Source: Prevotella sp.
GTDB lineage: Bacteria > Bacteroidota > Bacteroidia > Bacteroidales > Bacteroidaceae
Direction of reading: 5' to 3'
Assembly: GCA_017554145.1 (NCBI GenBank)
Contig: JAFZIZ010000013.1
Span: 1 to 64,000 of the forward strand
DNA: 64,000 nucleotides
Shown: positions 16,229-23,692 of the stretch, piece by piece
Numbering within the stretch: the stretch's first letter is position 1
Layout: each line of letters opens with the position of its first letter
Notes under the pieces: model-generated
Database searches by the model: none
Seen by the model: only the letters and a program-made list of their open reading frames with translations
What the model was told of the DNA's origin: nothing
Program-made: the position numbers and the translations under genes

Positions 16229-18019
16229 ATGGAAGAATACATTGTATCGGCGCGAAAATACAGGCCCACCTCGTTTGACACGGTGGTAGGACAACAGGCA
16301 CTGACCACCACGCTGAAGAATGCGGTGAAGAGTGGGAAACTCGCCCATGCCTACCTCTTCTGCGGTCCAAGGGGAGTTGGCAAGACTACTTGTGCCCGTA
16401 TCTTCGCCAAAGCCATCAACTGTCTGACACCAACAGCTGAGGGAGAGGCTTGTGAACACTGTGAGAGTTGTCAGGCATTCAACGAACAACGCTCGTTTAA
16501 TATCTTTGAGCTCGATGCTGCCTCCAACAACTCGGTGGAGCACATCAAGACACTGATGGAACAGACACGCATCCCACCGCAGGTCGGGAAATACAAGGTG
16601 TTTATCATCGACGAGGTACACATGCTCTCTACAGCCGCCTTCAACGCTTTCCTGAAGACATTGGAAGAGCCGCCTGCACACGTCATCTTCATTCTTGCCA
16701 CCACCGAGAAGCATAAGATTCTGCCTACTATCCTGAGTCGTTGTCAGATTTATGACTTTGAACGTATGACAGTACAGAATACCATCGAACATCTGAAAGC
16801 AGTGGCTGAGAAAGAAGGGGTACAGTATGAGGAACAGGCTTTGGCCGTCATTGCAGAGAAGGCAGATGGCGGTATGCGTGATGCCCTGAGTATCTTCGAC
16901 CAGGCAGTATCATTCTGTCAGGGGAATATCACCTATCAGAAGATTATTGAAGACCTGAATGTGCTGGACAGCGAGAACTACTTTAAGATGATCGATCTGG
17001 CAGTAGAGAACAAGGTGAGCGACATCATGATACTGCTTAACCAGATTATTAATAAAGGTTTTGACGGAGGACTGTTAATAGGAGGTCTTGCCAAACATGT
17101 ACGTAACGTACTGATGGCGAAAGACCCGCAGACCCTCCCCCTTTTGGAAGTCAGTGACCAACAACGAGAGCGTTATCAGGATCAGGCGAAGAAATGTGAA
17201 ACCCGTTTCCTCTATGATGCCCTGCGACTGATGAACCAGTGTGACATCAACTACCGACAGTCGTCCAACAAACGATTGCTCGTAGAGTTGACCCTCATTG
17301 AGGTGGCACAGCTCACACAACCCGACGAAAGTGTTGGCAGTGGGCGTAAGCCCAGAAGATTAAAATCCCTGTTTAAGCAACTGATGCAACAGCCTCAGCC
17401 CAAGAAAGCAGCCCCGCAGGTAGCTGCGGCTGAGCCTGTAAATCAGAAAGATCGGAGTAATCTGAATACTCAGAGCAATCAGAGTGATCAAAAGACTCCA
17501 ACTACGACCTATACCTCATCCTCTCGTCCCCAGCTGAAGTCATCCATCGGTCATTCATGGAATAATCTTCGTGAACAGGCAAAGCCCAAGAAGATGCAGA
17601 TCATCCCTGGTACTTTGGCTGCCGACGATCCGAATAACCATTATGAAAAGGAGTTCCTGTCGTTCACGCAACAAGACCTGGAACTGCAATGGATGATGAT
17701 GTGTAACCGGATGCCACCAAAACTCGTTGGTATAGCCACCCGCATGAAGAACATGCTTCCTGTCATCAAGGAAATGCCACAAATAGAAGTCATCGTTGAC
17801 AATCAACTCGCCTACGACCAGATGATGGAGATCAAAGGCAGTATTGTCAATACCCTCAAGCTCTATCTCCATAACAATGACATCAACCTCGACATCCGAG
17901 TCGCGGAACACCAGGAACAGGTCCCTATCCTCTCCCGAAAGGAGCAATTTGAACTGATGGAAAAAAATAATCCCGCAATCGCTAAATTGCGGGAACTCCT
18001 TGATTTGGAATTGGCCTAA
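16229..18019 (+). CDS. dnaX: DNA polymerase III subunits gamma/tau
   Basis: Clamp-loader ATPase (596 aa from the ATG at 16229). It has Walker A GPRGVGKTTCA, a four-Cys zinc module (CLTP... CEHCESC), Walker B FIIDEVHM and sensor SRC motif LSRCQIYDF. After residue 370 comes a low-complexity linker with a tripeptide repeat (NQK, DRS, NLN, TQS, NQS, DQK) encoded by six 9-bp units. The C-terminal tau-like part is conserved. The ATG at 16196 is rejected because it lies before the promoter's -7 element. The last coding bases also form a terminator for the convergent asnA gene. Confidence 0.95.
   Translation: MEEYIVSARKYRPTSFDTVVGQQALTTTLKNAVKSGKLAHAYLFCGPRGVGKTTCARIFAKAINCLTPTAEGEACEHCESCQAFNEQRSFNIFELDAASNNSVEHIKTLMEQTRIPPQVGKYKVFIIDEVHMLSTAAFNAFLKTLEEPPAHVIFILATTEKHKILPTILSRCQIYDFERMTVQNTIEHLKAVAEKEGVQYEEQALAVIAEKADGGMRDALSIFDQAVSFCQGNITYQKIIEDLNVLDSENYFKMIDLAVENKVSDIMILLNQIINKGFDGGLLIGGLAKHVRNVLMAKDPQTLPLLEVSDQQRERYQDQAKKCETRFLYDALRLMNQCDINYRQSSNKRLLVELTLIEVAQLTQPDESVGSGRKPRRLKSLFKQLMQQPQPKKAAPQVAAAEPVNQKDRSNLNTQSNQSDQKTPTTTYTSSSRPQLKSSIGHSWNNLREQAKPKKMQIIPGTLAADDPNNHYEKEFLSFTQQDLELQWMMMCNRMPPKLVGIATRMKNMLPVIKEMPQIEVIVDNQLAYDQMMEIKGSIVNTLKLYLHNNDINLDIRVAEHQEQVPILSRKEQFELMEKNNPAIAKLRELLDLELA
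17441..17494. repeat. 9-bp tandem array in the dnaX linker, 6 units
   Basis: Units such as AATCAGAAA, GATCGGAGT and AATCAGAGT keep a 9-bp register and encode a tripeptide repeat. It differs in period from the 7-bp arrays. Confidence 0.85.
17960..17995 (-). terminator. Intrinsic terminator for asnA, embedded in the dnaX coding end
   Basis: A perfect 9-bp inverted repeat, TCCCGCAAT/ATTGCGGGA (17971-17979 and 17986-17994), has a 6-nt loop. On the minus strand it is followed by TTATTTTTTT. It lies 22 bp beyond the asnA stop codon, inside dnaX. Confidence 0.75.
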
Positions 18020-19053
18020 ATCAACGTCATTCCTAGCTTTTTACACTCACTCCGCATATCGTCAGGCCAGATAGAAGCCTGTATCTCACCGATATGCCCT
18101 TTATGCAACAGTACCATACAGAGACGACTCTGTCCGATACCACCACCAATACTCAAGGGCAGTTCGCCTTTGAGTAGTTTCTGATGGAAATAGAGGCCTT
18201 CGCGCTCCTCTTGTCCTTCGATCTTTAACTGGCGTAACAGTGACTCCTTATCCACACGGATACCCATTGACGAGAGTTCGAAGGAACGACCCAGCACAGG
18301 ATACCAGATGAGAATATCTCCATTCAAACCTGCCAAACCATTCTCTCCCACTGTCGACCAGTCGTCATAATCAGGTGCACGTCCATCATGCTTCTCGCCA
18401 TTCGACAACTCACCACCAATACCAATGACAAATACAGCACCGTAAGCCTCACAGATAGCATCCTCACGCTCTTTCGGTGTCTTGTCAGGATACATCTTCA
18501 AGAGTTCCTCGGCATGGATAAACGTAATCTTCTCGGGCAAAAAGGGTTTAATCTGCGGATAGGTCTCACAAGTCAGGTATTCCGTCCTGCGGATAGCCGC
18601 ATAGATACGCTCCACCACATTCTTCAGATAAGCCACTGTGCGCTGTTCCTTTGTGATGACAGCCTCCCAGTCCCACTGGTCGACATACAGCGAATGGAGG
18701 TTATCCAGTTCCTCGTCTGCACGAATAGCATTCATATCGGTATAGATACCATAGCCCGGTTCTATCTGATACTCTGCCAATGTCAGTCGTTTCCATTTAG
18801 CCAGCGAGTGAACCACCTCTGCCTTCGCATCGCCCAAATCCTTGATAGGGAATGTCACTGCACGCTCCACGCCATTCAAGTCATCATTGATACCCAGTCC
18901 TTTGAGTACGAACAATGGTGCTGTCACACGGCGCAAGCGCAACTCCGTGGATATATTCTGTTGGAAAAACTCCTTAATCAATTTAATTCCCTGCTCCGTC
19001 TGTTTCGTATCGAGCAGGGACTGATAGTCGATTGGTTTAATCAGTTGACTCAT
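18016..19053 (-). CDS. asnA: Aspartate-ammonia ligase
   Basis: AsnA (345 aa) makes asparagine from aspartate, ammonia and ATP. It has the class II aminoacyl-tRNA synthetase-like fold; characteristic stretches include VDQWDWEAVI, TFIHAEELL, and the C-terminal GGGIGQSRLCM ATP-binding motif. Length is normal for the family (about 330-345 aa). It is convergent with dnaX (4-bp overlap of the ends) and has its own TACCTTTG promoter at 19089-19096. Confidence 0.95.
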   Translation of the reverse strand: MSQLIKPIDYQSLLDTKQTEQGIKLIKEFFQQNISTELRLRRVTAPLFVLKGLGINDDLNGVERAVTFPIKDLGDAKAEVVHSLAKWKRLTLAEYQIEPGYGIYTDMNAIRADEELDNLHSLYVDQWDWEAVITKEQRTVAYLKNVVERIYAAIRRTEYLTCETYPQIKPFLPEKITFIHAEELLKMYPDKTPKEREDAICEAYGAVFVIGIGGELSNGEKHDGRAPDYDDWSTVGENGLAGLNGDILIWYPVLGRSFELSSMGIRVDKESLLRQLKIEGQEEREGLYFHQKLLKGELPLSIGGGIGQSRLCMVLLHKGHIGEIQASIWPDDMRSECKKLGMTLI

Positions 19054-19088
19054 CTTGTGATTTAACTTACAATTTACGATTTTGCGTG

Positions 19089-19096
19089 CAAAGGTA
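19089..19096 (-). promoter_or_regulatory. TAnnTTTG promoter of asnA
   Basis: Minus-strand TACCTTTG, 36 bp upstream of the asnA ATG. Confidence 0.65.
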
Positions 19097-19206
19097 CTAC
19101 TTTTAAACTAATCTGCAAGGAAAATTCTCAATTATTTTGCAAAATGATAGAAAAATAATTTATTTCCTTTCATTTTGCGCACCGAACTAATCATTAAAAG
19201 AATATA

Positions 19207-19234
19207 ATTATCAATTGTCAATTATCAATTATCA
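19207..19234. repeat. Heptamer array, ATTATCA type, 4 units, upstream of tRNA-Arg
   Basis: Three ATTATCA and one ATTGTCA; the array ends 11 bp before the TACCTTTG element at 19246. Confidence 0.9.
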
Positions 19235-19245
19235 ATTTAAAGTTG

Positions 19246-19253
19246 TACCTTTG
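19246..19253 (+). promoter_or_regulatory. TAnnTTTG promoter of tRNA-Arg
   Basis: TACCTTTG followed by CAAAT, 29 bp before the tRNA. Confidence 0.65.
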
Positions 19254-19282
19254 CAAATGTTTTGCAAAAGAACAACTTTACA

Positions 19283-19356
19283 GGTCCCGTAGCTTAGTTG
19301 AATAGAGCGTCAGATTCCGGTTCTGAAGGTCTTGGGTTTGAATCCCAACGGGATCA
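19283..19356 (+). tRNA. tRNA-Arg (anticodon CCG)
   Basis: Cloverleaf read by eye: acceptor GGTCCCG/CGGGATC, D arm from GCTTAG to AGAGC, anticodon stem TCAGA/TCTGA with loop TTCCGGT (anticodon CCG, reading CGG), T arm TTGGG-TTTGAAT-CCCAA, discriminator A. CCA is not encoded. The final three bases overlap, on the other strand, the stop codon of the acid phosphatase gene. Confidence 0.95.
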
Positions 19357-20082
19357 CTTCTTTTTCAGTCTCCGAAACTCCGCTTGTGCCTTCGCCATTT
19401 GCTCTAAGAATGCAGGAGAGGTATGCAGGCGAACAACGGCAGCACCGCCAGCGAGACGACCCGCATCAACATCACTCTGCCAATGGGCTCCCACGATGAC
19501 ACGACTGTCTCCATACATCATACCACGTGCAAGAATCGTATCAGCAGCGGCAGGATTAATCTCCGACAACAGCAATGCCATGCTCCAGCCACGAATGGTA
19601 TGTCCTGAGGGATAAGAACCATTGCCACGCAGTCCCTCTTCTTCCCAATACGACAACATGTGTTCGTTCATCACCATGAAAGGACGCTTACGCTGATAAA
19701 ACCTCTTGGCCTTCCCACCTATTAGGTCACAAGTACGCACACTTGTTGTGATGAGTTTATAAATCTCCGGGGTCTCCTCTTTGGAGATCGCCATACCGAA
19801 GGGAATACGGTATACTGCCAATGTAGAATCCATGTTCCAGATGGCGTCACGGACAGCAATGGCAGCACGTACGGAATCCAGTCGCTGTGTCTTTCCCCAC
19901 ATATAGCGCATGATATCATGGACAAATGCCTCACTGGTAGAGTCAGGAGGTGCCGGCAACCACTTCAACAGGTCGGGCAGTTCGGCTGCAGTGAAATACG
20001 TATCGTTCTCTTGTGCGCTCACGGGCATACTGCCCAGCAGGATCACTGTGGCTAAAAGCCATACTATTTTCTTGATTCTCAT
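19354..20082 (-). CDS. Class A (PAP2-fold) acid phosphatase, exported
   Basis: Secreted phosphatase of the PhoN/PhoC type (242 aa). A signal peptide ends near VSAQE. The three PAP2 signature regions are intact: a K..RP segment ([12 protein letters not shown]), PSGHT, and [12 protein letters not shown] containing the catalytic His. It removes phosphate from a broad range of organic phosphate monoesters in the periplasm. It converges on tRNA-Arg so closely that its TGA shares bases with the tRNA 3' end. A TAACTTTG element (20106-20113) lies upstream. Confidence 0.88.
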   Translation of the reverse strand: MRIKKIVWLLATVILLGSMPVSAQENDTYFTAAELPDLLKWLPAPPDSTSEAFVHDIMRYMWGKTQRLDSVRAAIAVRDAIWNMDSTLAVYRIPFGMAISKEETPEIYKLITTSVRTCDLIGGKAKRFYQRKRPFMVMNEHMLSYWEEEGLRGNGSYPSGHTIRGWSMALLLSEINPAAADTILARGMMYGDSRVIVGAHWQSDVDAGRLAGGAAVVRLHTSPAFLEQMAKAQAEFRRLKKK

Positions 20083-20105
20083 ACTACTTTTATTTGTTGT
20101 GAGCG

Positions 20106-20113
20106 CAAAGTTA
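20106..20113 (-). promoter_or_regulatory. TAnnTTTG promoter of the acid phosphatase gene
   Basis: Minus-strand TAACTTTG, 23 bp upstream of the start codon. Confidence 0.55.
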
Positions 20114-20145
20114 CGAATATTTTTTGTTATATCAGTATTTTTCCT

Positions 20146-20153
20146 TATTTTTG
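20146..20153 (+). promoter_or_regulatory. TAnnTTTG promoter of pepT
   Basis: TATTTTTG followed by CAAAA, 22 bp before the pepT ATG. Confidence 0.55.
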
Positions 20154-20175
20154 CAAAAATTATCGTACAAGCAAT

Positions 20176-21399
20176 ATGGATATTACCGAACGATTTCTAA
20201 ATTACACCCAATTTGACACGCAATCGGCTGAGGAAAGCGAGAGCGTGCCCAGTACTTCTAAACAACTGATTTTCGCCGAATACCTGAAAAAGGAACTCGA
20301 GAAAGAGGGTCTTGATGATGTGGAGTTAGACGAGAAGGGCTATATCTACGCCACCCTGAAGGCGAATACCAAGGACGAGATACCCACTATCGGCTTCATC
20401 TCGCATTACGACACATCGCCTGACTGTAGCGGTGCTGATATCAAGCCACGTATTATTCGCAACTATGACGGTTCTGATATTGAACTCTCTGAGGGCATTA
20501 TCAGTAGTCCGAAGAAATTTCCTGAGTTGTTACAGCATGTAGGTGAAGACCTTATCGTGACAGACGGGCATACGCTCTTAGGTGCTGACGACAAGGCAGG
20601 TATTGCCGAAATCGTACAGGCGATGGTCTATCTGCAGGAACATAAGGAGATAAAGCATGGAAAGATCCGTGTAGCCTTCAATCCCGATGAGGAGATTGGT
20701 ATGGGTGCCCATCATTTCAACGTCGAGAAGTTCGGTTGTGAGTGGGCCTATACGATGGACGGTGGGGATATCGGTGAACTGGAGTTCGAGAACTTCAACG
20801 CCGCCTCTGCGAAGATCACCATCAAGGGTGTGAGTGTGCATCCAGGTTATGCGAAGGGAAAGATGGTAAATGCCAATGCCCTTGCTGCTGAGTTTGCCGC
20901 CCTCTTGCCAGCAGATGAGACCCCAGAGACCACGGAAGGTTATCAAGGGTTCTACCACTTGTTGGGTATCCAGTCGAATATCGAACAGGCAAAGATGAGT
21001 TATATCATCCGCGACCACGACCGTGATAAGTTTGAAGACCGCAAGCGTTTCATCCAACTCTGTGTGGAGAAGATGAACGAGAAATACGGAGAAGGTACAG
21101 TCGAAGCCATTGTCAGTGACCAGTATTATAATATGAAAGAGAAGATCGACCCGCAGATGCATGTCATCGACCTTGTGTTGAGAGCCATGCAGGATACGGG
21201 TGTCGCTCCAAAGGTTCGTCCTATTCGTGGTGGTACGGATGGTGCCCAACTCTCTTTCAAGGGTCTTCCCTGCCCCAATATCTTTGCTGGCGGTTTGAAT
21301 TTCCACGGACCTTATGAATTCGTTCCCATTCAGTCGATGGAGAAAGCGATGGAGGTCATCATCAAAATCTGTGAACTTGTTGGCAGTTACAATGCGTGA
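20176..21399 (+). CDS. pepT: Peptidase T
   Basis: Cytosolic tripeptide aminopeptidase of the M20 family (407 aa, normal length). Metal and catalytic motifs are intact: [45 protein letters not shown] and [18 protein letters not shown]. It releases the N-terminal residue from tripeptides in amino-acid salvage. It is followed after 34 bp by the CPA2 antiporter gene, with a heptamer array filling the junction. Confidence 0.95.
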   Translation: MDITERFLNYTQFDTQSAEESESVPSTSKQLIFAEYLKKELEKEGLDDVELDEKGYIYATLKANTKDEIPTIGFISHYDTSPDCSGADIKPRIIRNYDGSDIELSEGIISSPKKFPELLQHVGEDLIVTDGHTLLGADDKAGIAEIVQAMVYLQEHKEIKHGKIRVAFNPDEEIGMGAHHFNVEKFGCEWAYTMDGGDIGELEFENFNAASAKITIKGVSVHPGYAKGKMVNANALAAEFAALLPADETPETTEGYQGFYHLLGIQSNIEQAKMSYIIRDHDRDKFEDRKRFIQLCVEKMNEKYGEGTVEAIVSDQYYNMKEKIDPQMHVIDLVLRAMQDTGVAPKVRPIRGGTDGAQLSFKGLPCPNIFAGGLNFHGPYEFVPIQSMEKAMEVIIKICELVGSYNA

Positions 21400-21403
21400 T
21401 TGT

Positions 21404-21431
21404 CACTTTAAACTATAAACTTTAAACTTTA
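21404..21431. repeat. Heptamer array, AACTTTA type, 4 units, directly before an ATG
   Basis: Ends 2 bp before the antiporter ATG, so it occupies the ribosome-binding region. Confidence 0.9.
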
Positions 21432-21433
21432 TA

Positions 21434-23692
21434 ATGGCGGAACTTCCTGACCTGATAAAAGACCTGGCACTGATATTGATGTCGGCAGGTATTGTCACCT
21501 TGGTCTTCAAGAAGCTCAAGCAACCCTTGGTGTTGGGCTATATCGTGGCAGGCTTTCTGGTCAGTCCTCACATGCCTTATACCGCCTCTGTGGCAGATAC
21601 TGCCAATGTCCAGCTGTGGGCAGATATCGGTGTGATGTTCCTGTTGTTCTCCTTGGGTCTTGACTTCTCGTTTAAGAAGATCCTGAAGATGGGAGCCTCG
21701 CCAATCATCTCCACCGTCACTATCATCTTCTGTATGTCGCTGTTGGGACTCTTAACCGGTCGACTCTTCGGCTGGGGAAAGATGGACTGTATCTTCCTGG
21801 GCGGTATGTTGGCGATGAGTTCCACCACTATTATCTATAAGGCCTTTGACGATTTAGGCTTACGCCAGCAGCAGTTTGCAGGACTGGTGATGAGTGTACT
21901 GATTCTGGAAGACATCCTCGCCATTGTAATGATGGTGATGCTGAGTGCCATAGCCAGTGGTAACAACCCAGACGGTGGACAGATGTTGGGATCTATCGGT
22001 AAAATTGGTTTCTTCCTTGTGCTCTGGCTGGTTGTCGGTATCTTTGCCATTCCCCAGTTTCTACGTAGGGTACGCCCCCTCATCAATGCTGAAGTACTGT
22101 TAGTAGTATCATTAGGACTCTGTTGTGCGATGGCAGTCTTCTCTACAAAGGTAGGTTTCTCTTCTGCTTTCGGTGCCTTCATCATGGGTAGTATTCTGGC
22201 AGAGACCATTGAGGCAGAGCGCATTGAGAAATTGGTAGAACCCGTGAAGAACCTGTTTGGTGCCATCTTCTTCGTATCAGTAGGTATGTTGGTAGACATC
22301 GACATCCTCATAGAATATGCCCTCCCTATCATCGCCTTGGTACTGACTATCCTTATCGGACAGAGCATTTTCGGCTCTATCTCCTTCATGTTAGGCGGTG
22401 AGTCATTGAAGTCAGCCATGCGATGTGGATTCTCGATGGCACAGATCGGTGAGTTCTCTTTTATCATCGCCTCGTTGGGATTATCATTAGGCGTCATCAG
22501 CGACTTCCTTTATCCTGTGGTTGTTGCTGTCTCTGTCATTACCACCTTCCTCACTCCTTATATGATTAGGTTGGCAACCCCAGCATATAACAGTCTGGAA
22601 CGTAAATTGCCCAACAAGCTCATCAAGATTCTGAATCACCTGTCGATGAGTCATCCGAACACCACGGAGAAAAGCAAATGGAAGAAACTGCTCACCCAGA
22701 TGGCGATGAATACGCTGGTCTATTCTATCCTATCGGCAGCCACCATCACTGTGATGTTCACCTTCGTCCTGCCTGTTACCCGTAAGATGCTACCCGGTTG
22801 GGAACTCCACTGGTATGCCAACGCTATTACAGGTATCTTCACCGTCCTCTTCATTGCCCCCTTCCTGCGTGCGATGGTGATGAAGAAGAACCATAGTGAG
22901 GAGTGGAAAGCCCTCTGGGCAGAGAGTAATGTCAATCATCTGCCCCTGTTGTTTACCATTCTGGTGCGTGTCGTTATTGCCGTCAATTTCATCTTTTATA
23001 TCTGCAACTACCTAACCCGTTTCTCCAACGCCCTCATGATTACTATCGGCGTGATTGTCGTTGCCCTGATGGTAGCTTCCCGTTCTATCAAAAGTCGAAG
23101 CATCAAGATGGAACGTCTGTTCATCCTCAATCTGCGTTCGAGGGATATTGCCGCCCAGGTGCATGGTAAGAAACGCCCACTTTATGAAGGCAGACTGTTA
23201 GACCGTGATGTGCATATCGCTATCTTCGATGTCCCGATGGACTCCCTATGGATGGGTAGTAACTTGAAACAACTGAGTCTCGGTAAGAAATACGGTGTAC
23301 ATGTCTCCAGTATCCTGCGTGCCAACCATCGTTTGAATATTCCTGATGGCGACTATATCATCTATCCTGGTGATAAGCTGGAGGTAATTGGCAGTGACGA
23401 CCAGTTGAGCAAGTTCCGTTATGCCATAGAGACAGAGACCTTTGGTGAGGATCTCCAGTTGGAGGAACGTGAGATGAAACTGCGCCAGTTGATTATCGGC
23501 AGTGACAGTCCTTTTATCGGCAAGACCCTTATCGAGAGTGGTATCCGTGACCTCTATAGCTGTATGGTGATTGGTTTGGAGGAAGGAAAAGAAAACCTCT
23601 CACCCGTCAGTCCTACGAGACGTTTCCAAGAAGGAGATATTATTTGGATTGTAGGAGAAGAAGAGTCCCTGCAAGCACTGCTGAGTACTTAG
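21434..23692 (+). CDS. CPA2-type cation:proton antiporter with TrkA-C domains
   Basis: Kef/CPA2 family membrane transporter (752 aa). Residues 1-385 form the multi-helix antiporter domain, with GYIVAGFLVSP and DIGVMFLLFSLGLDF near the start. Further helices lie at about 430-545, and two C-terminal TrkA-C type regulatory modules follow (about 600-660 and 675-750; MDSLWMGSNLKQLSLG, DSPFIGKTLIESGIRD). A full nucleotide-binding TrkA-N domain is not evident. Substrate (K+ or Na+ against H+) cannot be told from sequence. The stop overlaps the convergent lptD stop by 4 bp. Confidence 0.85.
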   Translation: MAELPDLIKDLALILMSAGIVTLVFKKLKQPLVLGYIVAGFLVSPHMPYTASVADTANVQLWADIGVMFLLFSLGLDFSFKKILKMGASPIISTVTIIFCMSLLGLLTGRLFGWGKMDCIFLGGMLAMSSTTIIYKAFDDLGLRQQQFAGLVMSVLILEDILAIVMMVMLSAIASGNNPDGGQMLGSIGKIGFFLVLWLVVGIFAIPQFLRRVRPLINAEVLLVVSLGLCCAMAVFSTKVGFSSAFGAFIMGSILAETIEAERIEKLVEPVKNLFGAIFFVSVGMLVDIDILIEYALPIIALVLTILIGQSIFGSISFMLGGESLKSAMRCGFSMAQIGEFSFIIASLGLSLGVISDFLYPVVVAVSVITTFLTPYMIRLATPAYNSLERKLPNKLIKILNHLSMSHPNTTEKSKWKKLLTQMAMNTLVYSILSAATITVMFTFVLPVTRKMLPGWELHWYANAITGIFTVLFIAPFLRAMVMKKNHSEEWKALWAESNVNHLPLLFTILVRVVIAVNFIFYICNYLTRFSNALMITIGVIVVALMVASRSIKSRSIKMERLFILNLRSRDIAAQVHGKKRPLYEGRLLDRDVHIAIFDVPMDSLWMGSNLKQLSLGKKYGVHVSSILRANHRLNIPDGDYIIYPGDKLEVIGSDDQLSKFRYAIETETFGEDLQLEEREMKLRQLIIGSDSPFIGKTLIESGIRDLYSCMVIGLEEGKENLSPVSPTRRFQEGDIIWIVGEEESLQALLST

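Noticed and set aside
19059-19083. A further heptamer array in the asnA leader
   Set aside because: Units such as CTTACAA and TTTACGA are suggestive, but only about three poorly matched copies exist, too weak to list.
21835-22497. 220-aa minus-strand ORF opposite the CPA2 antiporter
   Set aside because: Antisense to a well-supported membrane protein; Pro/Ser/Thr/Met-rich as expected from the complement of transmembrane codons.
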